The notes under the pieces are model-generated. The model searched no databases and was not told the origin of the DNA. It saw nothing but the letters and a program-made list of their open reading frames with translations. A program made the translations under genes and the position numbers. From Chersky-840 sp963764205 (GTDB lineage: Bacteria > Actinomycetota > Acidimicrobiia > Acidimicrobiales > UBA8190): 64,000 nt of DNA. This document shows positions 32,696-41,407 of this stretch, in pieces. The stretch is from contig CAVXRN010000002.1 in NCBI GenBank assembly GCA_963764205.1, forward strand, positions 434,001-498,000. The letters run 5' to 3'. Position 1 is the stretch's first letter. Each line of letters begins with the position of its first letter.

Positions 32696-32929
32696 ACGTC
32701 GTGGGGCCAGCGACGGCAGTGACGCCTCACCTTCGCGGGCCCTGGTCACCTTCGGCATACGCTGCGCCGGCTCTTGGGCGGGATGGTGCAGCCTCCCATG
32801 TCCAGGGGACCGACGATGGCCGGCGATCTCATTGGCCGCTACGGTGCGCGGGGTCGGTCCGGACCGATGCATCCCGAGCACCCCGGGCCGCGGGAACAGG
32901 GAACGGTTCACTCGAGCAAAGGAGCAACC

Positions 32930-33712
32930 ATGTCGACCCGACGCAGCGCCCCCATCGGATCTCCGTGCTGGACCGATCTCTGGACTTCGGACGTCGAGGG
33001 CAGTCGACGGTTCTACAGCGCGCTGTTCGGGTGGGAGGCCCAGGAGCCGAGCCCCGAGTTCGGTGGCTACTTCATGTTCACCCGCGAGGGTGTGCCTGTC
33101 GCCGGGGCCATGGGCGACATGGGCCCGGACATGCCCGCCAACGACAGTTGGAGCATCTATCTCGCCACCGACGACATCACCAAGACTGTCGAGGCGGCCC
33201 AGTCGGCGGGAGCACAGATCCTCAGTCCGCAGATGCCCGTGGCCGATCTCGGTTTCCAGGTGGTGCTCAACGACCCCACCGGCGCCCACCTCGGTGCCTG
33301 GCAACCCGGGACGTTCCCGGGGTTCACGGTCCTGAGCGAGCCGGGCGCGCCGAGTTGGTTCGAACTGCACACCCGTGACCACGCGCGCGCCGTCGAGTTC
33401 TACCGCTCGGTGTTCCACTGGGAGACCCAGACCGTGGGCGACACCGACGAGTTCCGTTACACGGTGATGCTCGACCCGGGCGGCGACGGTGAGCTGGCCG
33501 GCATCATGGACGCGTCGGCCTGGCTCCCCGCAGGTGTGCCCGCCCACTGGTCGGTGTACTGGACGTCCGACGATGCGGACGCCACCGTCGCCAAGGCCCT
33601 GACACTGGGTGGTTCGGTCGTGGTGCCCGCTGAGGACACTCCCTATGGCCGCCTGGCCACTCTGGCGGATCCGGCCGGAGCCCAGTTCAAGCTGCGCACC
33701 GCGAACGATTGA
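32930..33712 (+). CDS. Tandem VOC (glyoxalase/bleomycin resistance-like) protein
   Basis: A 260-residue protein made of two VOC (beta-alpha-beta-beta-beta) modules. The first, about residues 10-125, reads PCWTDLWTSDVEGSRRFYSA then LFGWEAQEP and FQVVLNDPTGAHLGAWQPG. The second, about 138-258, reads GAPSWFELHTRDHARAVEFY, VFHWETQTV and LATLADPAGAQFKLR. It resembles the hydroxylase CFP30B-type VOC proteins common in actinobacteria, several of them of unknown chemistry. The ATG at 32930 has AAAGGAG 6 bases upstream. It lies 234 bp after the GH65 gene with no clear gene between, and the membrane protein follows by 28 bp. Metal ligands are not confidently identified. Confidence 0.9.
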   Translation: MSTRRSAPIGSPCWTDLWTSDVEGSRRFYSALFGWEAQEPSPEFGGYFMFTREGVPVAGAMGDMGPDMPANDSWSIYLATDDITKTVEAAQSAGAQILSPQMPVADLGFQVVLNDPTGAHLGAWQPGTFPGFTVLSEPGAPSWFELHTRDHARAVEFYRSVFHWETQTVGDTDEFRYTVMLDPGGDGELAGIMDASAWLPAGVPAHWSVYWTSDDADATVAKALTLGGSVVVPAEDTPYGRLATLADPAGAQFKLRTAND

Positions 33713-33740
33713 GGCGTCGCACACCGCGCCCTCGGCGGTC

Positions 33741-34319
33741 ATGAAGGGTCCACTGCGCCGTGTGGCCGCGGTCGTCGTCACGCTGACACTGCTGGGGCTC
33801 GTCTTCGGCGATCTCGGGGGCGGGAGGTTCCAGGCTTGGTGGGACCGCCACTCGTTCACGGGCTCGGTCGTGTCGAGCCTGCTGGTGCTGGCCGTGGCCG
33901 GCCTCGTGTTCGACGAGATCGTCGCCCGCCGACAGCGCCAGGACCGGGCGACATCGGTCGCGGTCCAGGGGTTGATCGTCTACGGCCAGGCCCGTCGGGC
34001 CTATGAGGCGGTGAAGGCCCGGGACGAGGCCGAGTCGGGGGACGACGTCGCCAAGGAGGAGCTGCGGACGTTGGCGAGCATGCTGCTGGCGGCCTCGTCG
34101 AGCTTGTTCGGCGATCCCGAAGCTCGGACCTTCCTGGATATGGTGGAGCGGTTGACCGCGTCGATGGTGCACGTTGTGTCGGCCTCGAGCGGGACAGACG
34201 CCGATGGACGGGCGCGCCTCGGCTCGGCGATGGCGCAGGTGCAGGCGGCCGTCGCCCCGCTGTTGGCACGGATCCCCGCCGAGGACCGGAGGGTGCTCGA
34301 AGGGCCGCCCCGCACCTGA
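33741..34319 (+). CDS. Two-helix membrane protein with helical cytosolic domain
   Basis: A 192-residue protein, unrecognised as a family. Two hydrophobic helices (about residues 7-25 VAAVVVTLTLLGLVFG and 42-63 GSVVSSLLVLAVAGLVFDEI) are joined by a short loop FQAWWDRHSFTG. About 125 mainly helical, Ala/Glu/Arg-rich residues follow (RRQRQDRATSVAVQGLIVYG, KEELRTLASMLLAASS, MAQVQAAVAPLLARI). The topology suggests both termini in the cytoplasm. The ATG at 33741 is preceded by only a weak purine stretch. It follows the VOC gene by 28 bp and could be its operon partner. Confidence 0.75.
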   Translation: MKGPLRRVAAVVVTLTLLGLVFGDLGGGRFQAWWDRHSFTGSVVSSLLVLAVAGLVFDEIVARRQRQDRATSVAVQGLIVYGQARRAYEAVKARDEAESGDDVAKEELRTLASMLLAASSSLFGDPEARTFLDMVERLTASMVHVVSASSGTDADGRARLGSAMAQVQAAVAPLLARIPAEDRRVLEGPPRT

Positions 34320-34330
34320 CGACGAGACCG

Positions 34331-34573
34331 TCAGGCTCGTCGGGGGGCCTTCGACGGCTCGGCGATGAACGTCGGGCCCCGACTGCCGTCGCTCGCCAGC
34401 ACCAGCCGCCGCTCGCAGTGTGGACAGCGCGAGGGCGACATCGTCTGGTCCCACGTGCGGTGCGCCTCGGATGTGTAGGACTGACCGCACAGCGTCTTGA
34501 TGGGCTTGGGCGACGTGTCCGCGACGGCGTGCCAAATAGGCGACCAGTGGCCGCGATTTCTGATCGACGCCAT
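34331..34573 (-). CDS. Small zinc-ribbon-like protein
   Basis: About 80 residues if started at the ATG at 34573 (the frame stays open to 34633 with other ATGs). Visible: PIWHAVADTSPKPIKTLCGQ, then SPSRCPHCERRLVLASD. The spaced His, Cys and C-P-H-C residues resemble a four-ligand zinc ribbon of the kind in DUF3039-like actinobacterial proteins, which couple an A-x-CG segment with a later CPxC. No membrane segment. It converges on the membrane protein at 34319 and is upstream of, and opposite to, a decayed receiver fragment. Start uncertain; no good ribosome-binding site is seen. Confidence 0.5.
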   Translation of the reverse strand: MASIRNRGHWSPIWHAVADTSPKPIKTLCGQSYTSEAHRTWDQTMSPSRCPHCERRLVLASDGSRGPTFIAEPSKAPRRA

Positions 34574-34689
34574 CAAATTGCGTCGCGGCATCTCTGCCAC
34601 CGCGAGGTACCTCATGGGCATGGACCCCCCCATTTGCCCCCACTCCGCCCGGAATGCTATCGCCGGTGCCCCGAGCCGACCAGGCGGTG

Positions 34690-34748
34690 CCGGGTCCGCA
34701 TGGACGACTACCTGTCCATCCGGGTCCGCATGGACGACTACCTGTCCA
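34690..34748 (+). repeat. 30-bp tandem duplication in the receiver remnant
   Basis: A 29-bp block beginning CCGGGTCCGCATGGACGACT occurs at 34690-34718 and again, base for base, at 34720-34748, with a period of 30 bp. It duplicates the codons for a V-R-M-D-D-Y-L-S segment. Confidence 0.92.
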
Positions 34749-34804
34749 AGCCGATCAAGTCCAAGGACCTGGCGGAGAAGCTGACCTACTGGCTCGACCG
34801 CTGA
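34690..34804 (+). pseudogene. C-terminal remnant of a response-regulator receiver domain
   Basis: The plus strand encodes RMDDYLSKPIKSKDLAEKLT then YWLDR before a TGA at 34802-34804. This is the classic end of a receiver domain (G-M-D-D-Y-L-S-K-P-I with the switch lysine, then the last helix), but everything upstream is missing: the acidic pocket and the phospho-acceptor cannot be found. A 30-bp direct duplication repeats the RMDDYLS stretch. It is a leftover of a deleted hybrid kinase or regulator, adjacent to the GGDEF-EAL gene, which faces it on the other strand. Confidence 0.75.
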
Positions 34805-34823
34805 GTGGCGTGACCGCTGAAGG

Positions 34824-36803
34824 TCACAGCCCGATCAGGTGCGCCGCGCCCTCGACGGGGTGGTGCACGGGACGCGGGGGCAGCCGACCGGGCGGCCCCG
34901 CCTCGGTGCCGGGATGGGGCCGGCTGAAGAGGTACCCCTGGATGTAGTCGCAGGACGCGGCGGTCAAGAAGTCGAGCTGGACCTCGGTCTCGACGCCCTC
35001 GGCGATGACCTGGAGGCCGAGGGTGTGGGCCAACTGGATCACCGCGCTCACGACCGCTTCGCCCCGGGGGTCGCGGTCGATGCGGGCCACGAACGACTGG
35101 TCGATCTTGACGATCGCGATGGGCAGGTCCATGACGTAGCTGAGCGACGCGTACCCCGTGCCGAAGTCGTCGATGGCCAACTGGATGCCGAGTTGATGGA
35201 GGCTGGCGAGGCACCGGGTGGCGGCCCCCTGGTCCACGGGGAGGAGGGTCTCGGTGACCTCGAGCGACAGGCGCAGCGAGCCGGGGGTGACCCCCGAGCC
35301 TTCCACGATGGCCTCGATCCGCTGACTCAGGTCGGGTTCGGCCAGTTGGCGGGCCGACAGGTTGACGCTCAACGCGAGCTGCTCGTCGGGGCAGCGGTCC
35401 CGGTTCCAGCGCAGGAGTTGATGGCACGCCTCGGACAGGACCCATTCGCCGATCGGCACGATGAGCCCGGTCTGCTCGGCCAGGTCGAGGAACGCGGCCG
35501 GCGACAAGAGCCCGCGGGTGGGGTGCTGCCAGCGCAGGAGCGCCTCCACCCCGACGACGCGGCCCTGGGTCGCCTCGACGATCGCCTGGTAGTAGACGCG
35601 GAGCTCGGCGTGCTCGAGGGCGTACCCGAGGTCGGACTCGGTGGTGGTCCGCTGACGGGCCATGGCCCGGATGGCCTTGTCGAAGACCTGGATCTTTCCC
35701 TGACCCCCGCCGGTCTTGGCGAAGTACATGGCCGAGTCGGCGTCGCTCAGCAACCCTTCGAGGCTGAGGTCCTCCTCGTCGAGCATGGCCACGCCGATGC
35801 TGACGCCGATCTGGAAGGTGTGGCCGGCCACGTCGAACGGGGCCGCGAACACCGCCATGACACGCGCCGCGAAGGCCAGCACGAGGTCTCGATCGTCCAT
35901 CTCGTCGCACGCGATCACGAACTCGTCCCCGCCGAAGCGCGCCAGGGTGTCGGAGTCCCGGAGCACCCCGGTGAGCCGCTGTGCCACCTGCACGAGGACC
36001 GCGTCGCCGGTGCCGTGGCCACAACTGTCGTTGACGAGCTTGAAGCGGTCGAGGTCGAGGAACATCACGACGGGGAAGGCGCCGCCGCTGCGGCGGGCCC
36101 GGGCGATGCCGTGGCGGAGGCGATCCTCGAGCAGGACGCGGTTGGGGAGCCCCGTGAGCGGGTCGTGCAGGACCTGGTCCGCCAACTTGGCTTCGGCCTG
36201 CTCTTTCTGCAGGCCGTTGGCGCCGACCATCCGGATCACGAACAGACTGACGATGATCCCGAGGGCGGCGACGCTGTGCGCTTGGGAGCTCGGCAGGAAC
36301 GAGGGCGCCCAGCCGATGGCGATGGCGAACTGGCCGCAGGCGACGCCGAGCACGGTCCACAACGCCACGACCCGCCAGGCTTTGGACCCGCAACGGGCGA
36401 TGCTCTCCACCGCGATGATGGCGTAGGCACCCACCGCCACCGGGCCCCATCCGCTCAGGTAGATGACGATCGTCACCGACACCGTCGCCGCGGCCACCCG
36501 GAGATGCAGGCGGGGGGCCGATGCGCCGGCTGCGTACCAGCGGTTCGCCACGAGGCTGCCCAACATCGGCACAACGAGGACGACCACGTACACCCAGATG
36601 GGCTCGTGCGCCACGACGTTCCAGTGCCGGAACGCCAGGAGGATGACCAGGGCCACCGGGGCCATGGCGTAGGCCAGCAGGGTCGGGCTGATGGCCTTGG
36701 GACGCTCGGGGGGGACCGGGGTCAAGGCGTAGATCGGCGGTGCCGGTTCGGGCACGATGTCGCTGCTGGGCGCTGGCAATGCCGGCGTTGGCGCTATGGG
36801 CAT
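34824..36803 (-). CDS. Membrane GGDEF-EAL protein
   Basis: A 659-residue bifunctional-type cyclic di-GMP protein. A proline-rich start (about 1-35) is followed by roughly six hydrophobic segments (about 40-205) forming a membrane sensor of unknown ligand. The GGDEF domain (about 225-385) has an intact FGGDEF and an upstream RDSD that fits the inhibitory I-site. The EAL domain (about 400-635) keeps GVEALLRWQHP (the Glu-Ala-Leu signature), SVNLSARQL, AIDDFGTGYASLSY with the metal-binding Asp pair, and VIAEGVET. Both halves therefore look competent, so it may make or break c-di-GMP depending on input. The ATG at 36803 has GGAGGG immediately upstream. It follows the desaturase gene on the same strand, 87 bp away. 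Confidence 0.93.
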   Translation of the reverse strand: MPIAPTPALPAPSSDIVPEPAPPIYALTPVPPERPKAISPTLLAYAMAPVALVILLAFRHWNVVAHEPIWVYVVVLVVPMLGSLVANRWYAAGASAPRLHLRVAAATVSVTIVIYLSGWGPVAVGAYAIIAVESIARCGSKAWRVVALWTVLGVACGQFAIAIGWAPSFLPSSQAHSVAALGIIVSLFVIRMVGANGLQKEQAEAKLADQVLHDPLTGLPNRVLLEDRLRHGIARARRSGGAFPVVMFLDLDRFKLVNDSCGHGTGDAVLVQVAQRLTGVLRDSDTLARFGGDEFVIACDEMDDRDLVLAFAARVMAVFAAPFDVAGHTFQIGVSIGVAMLDEEDLSLEGLLSDADSAMYFAKTGGGQGKIQVFDKAIRAMARQRTTTESDLGYALEHAELRVYYQAIVEATQGRVVGVEALLRWQHPTRGLLSPAAFLDLAEQTGLIVPIGEWVLSEACHQLLRWNRDRCPDEQLALSVNLSARQLAEPDLSQRIEAIVEGSGVTPGSLRLSLEVTETLLPVDQGAATRCLASLHQLGIQLAIDDFGTGYASLSYVMDLPIAIVKIDQSFVARIDRDPRGEAVVSAVIQLAHTLGLQVIAEGVETEVQLDFLTAASCDYIQGYLFSRPHPGTEAGPPGRLPPRPVHHPVEGAAHLIGL

Positions 36804-36890
36804 TACCCTCCGCGTGCAATCACGCTTTCTATCGACATGCGGAGGCGGCGCCTGAACACACCGGACGACAACAACGGCGCCGGGGGTGGG

Positions 36891-37781
36891 TCAGGCGATG
36901 ACGGCCGGGGTCCTCGGTGCGGTGGCGCGGGCCGCGGCGCGGCCCAGCCGGGTGATGAATTGCACCAGCCGGTCGCGCGCCGCCTCGGCCGCGGGGGTGA
37001 GGCCCTCCCGGTTGGCCACGTCCCAGTGGCCGAGGATCACCGGCTTGAGGATCGAGTCGTGGTGGATGGCCAGGTCGTAGATCCCCGCCTTGGCGATGGC
37101 CTTTGCGTGCTGGGCGAAGCCGGGGATGCCGGCGCCGGGCATCTCGAACCCCAACGCCTGGCGCTTGATGGCCTGCACCATGCCCGAAGGGTCGATCTCC
37201 AAGGCGGCGGAGACGAGGTCTCGGTAGAAGAGGTAGTGGAGGTTCTCGTCCGCCGCCACACGCTTCATGACGGTGTAACCCTCGGCGTCGGGCAGCGCCT
37301 TGCCCGTGTTGTGGTGGGCGATCCGGGTGGCCAGCTCCTGGAGGGCGAGATAGGCGAAGGCGTCGGCGATGGTGGTGGGCTGGGGGGTGACACCGCCGGT
37401 CACCTGGGCCATGCGGGCCCGTTCCAGGGTCACCGGGTCCATGTGCCCGCTCATGATCAGGTAGTCCCGGATGACGATCGAGTGCCGCCCTTCTTCGGCG
37501 GTCCACCGTCGGGTCCAGTACCCCCAGGCGCCGTCCCGGCCGAAGAGGTTGTCGATCGACGCGAAGTAATACGGCAGGTTGTCCTCGGTCAAGACGTTGA
37601 CGAAGAGGGCGCTGCCGACGCCCTCGGGGAGCGCTGCGCCCGACTCGGCGCTCGGCGCGTCGGGGAGGGGACGCCACTGCACCACCTCGTGGGGAAACCA
37701 CTCTTTGGCCATGCCCAGGTGCCGGTCCACCAGGCGTTCAGCCGTAGGGAGCAGCTCGGTGAGGAGCGTCTGGTCGTCCAC
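36891..37781 (-). CDS. Acyl-ACP desaturase (ferritin-like di-iron)
   Basis: A 296-residue soluble stearoyl-ACP-desaturase-type enzyme, as DesA1/DesA2 of mycobacteria. It introduces a double bond into acyl carrier protein-bound chains, using O2 and ferredoxin or similar electrons. Di-iron ligands are in TEDNLPYYFASID, WTAEEGRHSIVIRDYL (the second helix EExxH) and VAADENLHYLFYRDL (DExxH), giving the two E/D-x-x-H pairs. The N-terminus LLPTAERLVDRHLGMAKEWF with PHEVVQW is the family's opening. GTG at 37781 has GAGAGG about 10 bases upstream. Downstream on the same strand is the GGDEF-EAL gene. No desaturase-specific reductase is nearby. Confidence 0.92.
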   Translation of the reverse strand: MDDQTLLTELLPTAERLVDRHLGMAKEWFPHEVVQWRPLPDAPSAESGAALPEGVGSALFVNVLTEDNLPYYFASIDNLFGRDGAWGYWTRRWTAEEGRHSIVIRDYLIMSGHMDPVTLERARMAQVTGGVTPQPTTIADAFAYLALQELATRIAHHNTGKALPDAEGYTVMKRVAADENLHYLFYRDLVSAALEIDPSGMVQAIKRQALGFEMPGAGIPGFAQHAKAIAKAGIYDLAIHHDSILKPVILGHWDVANREGLTPAAEAARDRLVQFITRLGRAAARATAPRTPAVIA

Positions 37782-37865
37782 GTCTCGGGACCTCTCTGTT
37801 GGGTGTCGCGAGACATCGAAGACACCTGAAGGCCCCCGCAGGCTAGTCGCCTCGCACCTCCTAAT

Positions 37866-38615
37866 TTAGAGGGTCGGCGGGTCCCGGTCGAGGAAGGGGA
37901 CGGGGTGAGCCGTGGCGGTCGCTGCACCGGACAGCGCGGCTCGGCGCCGACCGGGCCAGAAAGGGGCGTCGAGCAGCGTCAGGAGGGCCAGGGCCACGCC
38001 CGCTGCGCTCGCGACGTACCAGGGCCAGGGGCCCAGGACCCGAAGGAGTGTCCATTCCCCCGGCGGAGAACGCAGGAACATGTAGTTGGCCCCGGTGAGC
38101 CCGTCGACGATCCCCACGAATGCGGTGTACCCCAAGGTGATCGCGAACACGCGGAGCACCGCACCTCGGCGCGGCACGATGCGCATGCCGAGGACCAGGA
38201 ACAGCGCCGCCACCACGATCCCGACGTGGCCCACCACGTACTGGAAGAACACCAGGTGAGGGAACCCGACGTTGAGGTCCGGCGTGATCACTGCCTGGAG
38301 GGTGCCGGCCAGGCCCCAGAAGTAGGTCAACTCGACCAGCAGCGCCAGGCGCCACCAGCACGCCGCGGCGGCCACGAGCACGCCGACGTCGCACAGGGCC
38401 AGCGGCAGGGAGGTCTTGGGCGACCACGTTCCCGCCAGGGCGAGCCCGACGCTGTAGCTGAGGGCGTCGGCGACGAGCACGAGCGCGAGGACACGGGCCG
38501 CCACCACCCGCCATGGGCCCGGCCGTCGCCGGGCCAGGGTGCACAGGAGGGCGCAGGCGACCGCGCCGCCGACCACGGCGGACCAGTAGGCCAGGGGCGA
38601 GACGGTGCCCAGCAT
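37866..38615 (-). CDS. TIGR02206 (YwaF-like) integral membrane protein
   Basis: About 249 residues with seven hydrophobic segments, matching the TIGR02206 family of unknown function. Family-typical features: SLPLALCDVGVLVAAAACWW, LVELTYFWGLAGTLQAVITP, a conserved DLNVGFPHLVFFQYVVGHVG loop, and TGANYMFLRSPPGEWTLLR. ATG at 38615 is taken as the start (a GTG at 38618 precedes it by one codon). It is divergent from the PIG-L deacetylase, whose start is 109 bp away. Role unknown; the family is often linked to membrane or redox stress by context only. Confidence 0.88.
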   Translation of the reverse strand: MLGTVSPLAYWSAVVGGAVACALLCTLARRRPGPWRVVAARVLALVLVADALSYSVGLALAGTWSPKTSLPLALCDVGVLVAAAACWWRLALLVELTYFWGLAGTLQAVITPDLNVGFPHLVFFQYVVGHVGIVVAALFLVLGMRIVPRRGAVLRVFAITLGYTAFVGIVDGLTGANYMFLRSPPGEWTLLRVLGPWPWYVASAAGVALALLTLLDAPFWPGRRRAALSGAATATAHPVPFLDRDPPTL

Positions 38616-38724
38616 CACCGACTATCGAACCAGGGCACCGCCGACGGCGTCCGGGCGGCTCGGGGTCCCCGGGGGTGGCAGAGTCGGGGCGACAACGCAA
38701 CGCCACCGACCGAAGGGGAGGACC

Positions 38725-39426
38725 ATGCAGGCCGTCGACGAAACATGGGAGCGGGCCGTGGCCATCGTGGCGCACCCCGACGACCTGGAGTACGGGGCGG
38801 CGAGCGCCGTGGCGCGCTGGACCGCGCAAGGCAAGGTCGTCTCCTACGTGCTCGCCACCAAGGGCGAGGCAGGAATCGACGCCATGGCCCCCGAGCTCGC
38901 CGCGCCGGTGCGCGAGGAGGAGCAACGGCGCAGCGCGGCGAGGGTCGGGGTCGGCCACGTCGAGTTCCTGGGCCATGCCGACGGGAGCGTCGAGGCCGGC
39001 TTGGCGTTGCGCCACGACTTGGCCGGCGCCCTGCGCCGGCTGCGTCCCGACGTGGTCATCACGATGAACTTCGAGCTCACGTGGGGCGAGGACGGGGCCG
39101 TCAACCACGCCGATCACCGCGCCGTCGGGCTGTCGACGCTCGACGCCTGTCGCGACGCCGCCAATCGCTGGATGTTCACGGACCTGGGCGACCCGTGGCA
39201 GGGGATCACGAGCGTCTACGTGGCGGGCACCTCGCACCCCACTCATTTCGTCGACGTGACCGACACCATGGATGCCGGTGTGGCGTCACTGCGAGAGCAC
39301 GCCGCCTACATCGAGGGGCTGGGCACCGACTTCGATCCCGACGAATTCCTGCGGAACATCGCCGGGTACGGGGGCATGGCGGCCGGTTGTGAGTACGCCG
39401 TGCTGCTCCAGGCGTTCTCCGTCTGA
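38725..39426 (+). CDS. PIG-L/LmbE-type deacetylase
   Basis: A 233-residue zinc-dependent N-acetylglucosaminyl deacetylase-like protein. Zinc and catalytic residues appear in AIVAHPDDLEYGAASAVARW (His17, Asp19, Asp20) and VNHADHRAVGLSTLDAC (third zinc His). Such enzymes include MshB and Mca of mycothiol metabolism as well as antibiotic and glycolipid tailoring deacetylases; no mycothiol gene is adjacent, so the exact role stays open. The ATG at 38725 is preceded by an excellent GGGGAGG. Its stop lies 17 bp from the convergent ABC-permease stop. Confidence 0.9.
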   Translation: MQAVDETWERAVAIVAHPDDLEYGAASAVARWTAQGKVVSYVLATKGEAGIDAMAPELAAPVREEEQRRSAARVGVGHVEFLGHADGSVEAGLALRHDLAGALRRLRPDVVITMNFELTWGEDGAVNHADHRAVGLSTLDACRDAANRWMFTDLGDPWQGITSVYVAGTSHPTHFVDVTDTMDAGVASLREHAAYIEGLGTDFDPDEFLRNIAGYGGMAAGCEYAVLLQAFSV

Positions 39427-39443
39427 GCCGGCACGCTTCCCGC

Positions 39444-40304
39444 TCAGGCGCGCCGGACCCTCCCGCGCAATGCCAACAGGGCGAGCGACAGCGAGACGAC
39501 GCCGAACGCCGCGATGGCCAGGACGGCTTGGCCGAGGTAGGCCCAATTCCACGTCGGCTCCGGCCCAGGGATCCCGCTTCCTCCCACGATGAGCGATCGC
39601 AACCCCTGCAGGATGTAGGTCATGGGGTTGTATTTGGCCACCGTCGCCAGCCATCCCTGGAGGTAGGGCTGAGGGACGAAGGTCGTGCTCAGGAACGTGA
39701 TGGGGAAGAACAAGATGAAACTCGCGTTGACCGCGCCCGGGTTCCCGGTCTTGAGCGCGATGGCATAGGGCAGTCCGGTGAAGACGAGGCCCCAGATGCC
39801 CGACAACACCGCGAAGACCACGATGCCGAGCACCCCGGCGTGGAACCGCACCCCGAGAGCGAGGCCGACCAGGACGACGGGGATGGCAAGCGCCATGACG
39901 AGAGTGAAGTCCGCGGTCATGAGGCCGAGCAGGAGCGGGAGGCGGCGCACCGGTGTGATCATCAGTCGATCGAAGTAGCCGTTCTGGATGTCGGTCACGA
40001 GGGCCGATGCCCTCGACACGCCGGTGACGGCGAAGACCACGGCCACGGGGAGCTCGAAGGACTTGAAGCTGAACCCCGCGGCTTGATGCGTGATCTTCGA
40101 CAGCGCCCCGATGTTGAGCACGTAGAAGAAGATCGGCACGATCAAGGCGGGGATGACCGCTTCGGGCTCGCGTGGGATCTGGCGGATGGCGCGACGGGCC
40201 ACCGATGCCACGTCGACGAAGAAGCCCGCCGGGCGCGCCTGGACCCGCAACGCCGTGGTCGGGACGCCGCCGGTGTCAGAGGCGGTGGTGGACGAGGTGG
40301 CCAT
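39444..40304 (-). CDS. ABC-2 type permease (DrrB-like)
   Basis: A 286-residue membrane subunit with six hydrophobic segments (about residues 45-270) after a hydrophilic N-terminus. Typical DrrB/ABC-2 blocks are NGYFDRLMITPVRRLPLLLG, GLVFTGLPYAIALKTGNP, and FPITFLSTTFVPQPYLQGWL before the last helices. It would export a hydrophobic compound or lipid with the ATPase encoded immediately upstream. The ATG at 40304 overlaps the ATPase stop (TGATG), showing coupled translation and a single transporter. The substrate is not inferable; DrrAB relatives export anthracyclines or complex lipids. Confidence 0.92.
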   Translation of the reverse strand: MATSSTTASDTGGVPTTALRVQARPAGFFVDVASVARRAIRQIPREPEAVIPALIVPIFFYVLNIGALSKITHQAAGFSFKSFELPVAVVFAVTGVSRASALVTDIQNGYFDRLMITPVRRLPLLLGLMTADFTLVMALAIPVVLVGLALGVRFHAGVLGIVVFAVLSGIWGLVFTGLPYAIALKTGNPGAVNASFILFFPITFLSTTFVPQPYLQGWLATVAKYNPMTYILQGLRSLIVGGSGIPGPEPTWNWAYLGQAVLAIAAFGVVSLSLALLALRGRVRRA

Positions 40305-41323
40305 CAGGCGCACGCTCCTTCGGGGGCGGCCTCGGACGGTGGTGGTGACTCGTGAGGGTGCTCGGCCCCCTCGGCGGGGGCGGTGTCGCCGAGGTGCGTC
40401 CCGGTCAGCTGGAGGAACACGTCGTCGAGCGTCGGGGTCCGCAGCGTCAGGCTCACCACCGTGGTCTGCGCTTCGTGGAACGCAAGGGCCACCGGGCTCA
40501 TGACCGCCGCGCCGTTGTCGGCGTGGACCATGACCTCGTTGCGATTGGCCACGACCTCGTCCACGCCCCGGACCGCCCGCAGCGTCTGGAGGGTGGTGTC
40601 GGTGAGGTGCTCCACCCGGGCCACGATGACGTCGGTCCCCACGGTCCGTTTGAGGTCGTCGGGTGTGCCCTGCGCCACGAGGCGTCCCTTGGAGATGATG
40701 CCGACGCGACCTGCGAGCTCGTCGGCTTCCTCGAGGTACTGCGTGGTGAGGAAGATGGTCGTGCCGTGTTGCTGGTTGAGACTGCGGACCTCGTCCCACA
40801 CCGCGGCGCGGCTCTCGGGGTCGAGGCCCGTCGTGGGCTCGTCGAGGAAGAGGATGTCGGGGTCGTGGATCAGCGCCGCGGCCAGGTCGAGTCGGCGCTT
40901 CATCCCTCCCGAGTACGTCTTGATCTGGCGATCGATGGCGGACCCGATGTCGACCAGCCGGAGCACCTGCTCGACGCGCACCGAGCGCTCGGTGCGACGG
41001 AGCCCGTAGAGGCGGCCCTGGAGGTCGAGGAGCTCGCGTCCGGTCTGGCGATCGTCGAGCGCGGCGTCCTGGAGGGCGACGCCGATCTGCAGCCGGACCA
41101 GTTCGGGCTCGAGCGCCACGTCGTGGCCCGCCACGAGCCCCCGTCCGCGGGTGGGGCGCATGAGCGTGCACAGCATGCGCACCAGCGTCGACTTCCCTGC
41201 GCCGTTGGGCCCGAGGAAGCCGTAGATCTCACCCGAGGCAATCTCGAGGTCCACACCCGCCACGGCCCAGAAGTCCCCGAACTGTTTGGCGATGTCCTGT
41301 GTGGCGATGGCGGGCTCGGTCAC
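40304..41323 (-). CDS. ABC transporter ATP-binding protein (DrrA-like)
   Basis: A 339-residue ATPase subunit. Walker A is FLGPNGAGKSTLVRML (residues 38-46 core), the Q-loop region follows with IGVALQDAALDDRQTG, the signature is YSGGMKRRLDLAAALI, Walker B is ILFLDEPTTGLDPESRAAVW, and the H-loop is in TIFLTTQYLEEADELA. A DrrA-type C-terminal domain follows (about 225-310, TDVIVARVEHL, VSLTLRTPTLDDVFLQLTG). The final 25 residues are acidic and Pro-rich. GTG at 41323 is the start. Partner of the permease with which it overlaps by one base. Confidence 0.94.
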   Translation of the reverse strand: MTEPAIATQDIAKQFGDFWAVAGVDLEIASGEIYGFLGPNGAGKSTLVRMLCTLMRPTRGRGLVAGHDVALEPELVRLQIGVALQDAALDDRQTGRELLDLQGRLYGLRRTERSVRVEQVLRLVDIGSAIDRQIKTYSGGMKRRLDLAAALIHDPDILFLDEPTTGLDPESRAAVWDEVRSLNQQHGTTIFLTTQYLEEADELAGRVGIISKGRLVAQGTPDDLKRTVGTDVIVARVEHLTDTTLQTLRAVRGVDEVVANRNEVMVHADNGAAVMSPVALAFHEAQTTVVSLTLRTPTLDDVFLQLTGTHLGDTAPAEGAEHPHESPPPSEAAPEGACA

Positions 41324-41407
41324 GAGCGCTCACGCTATCGGTCGGCTCGGGAGCGCCGTGACGCCAGGATAGGGACCGCCCGCGGGCTGCATCGGTATCG
41401 TGTCGCC

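Noticed and set aside
34839..37829. A 996-codon plus-strand open frame
   Set aside because: It is antisense to the GGDEF-EAL and desaturase genes, both of which have intact motifs. Its translation is low-complexity Gly/Val/Arg/Glu-rich and shows no family pattern, as expected for GC-rich shadow frames.
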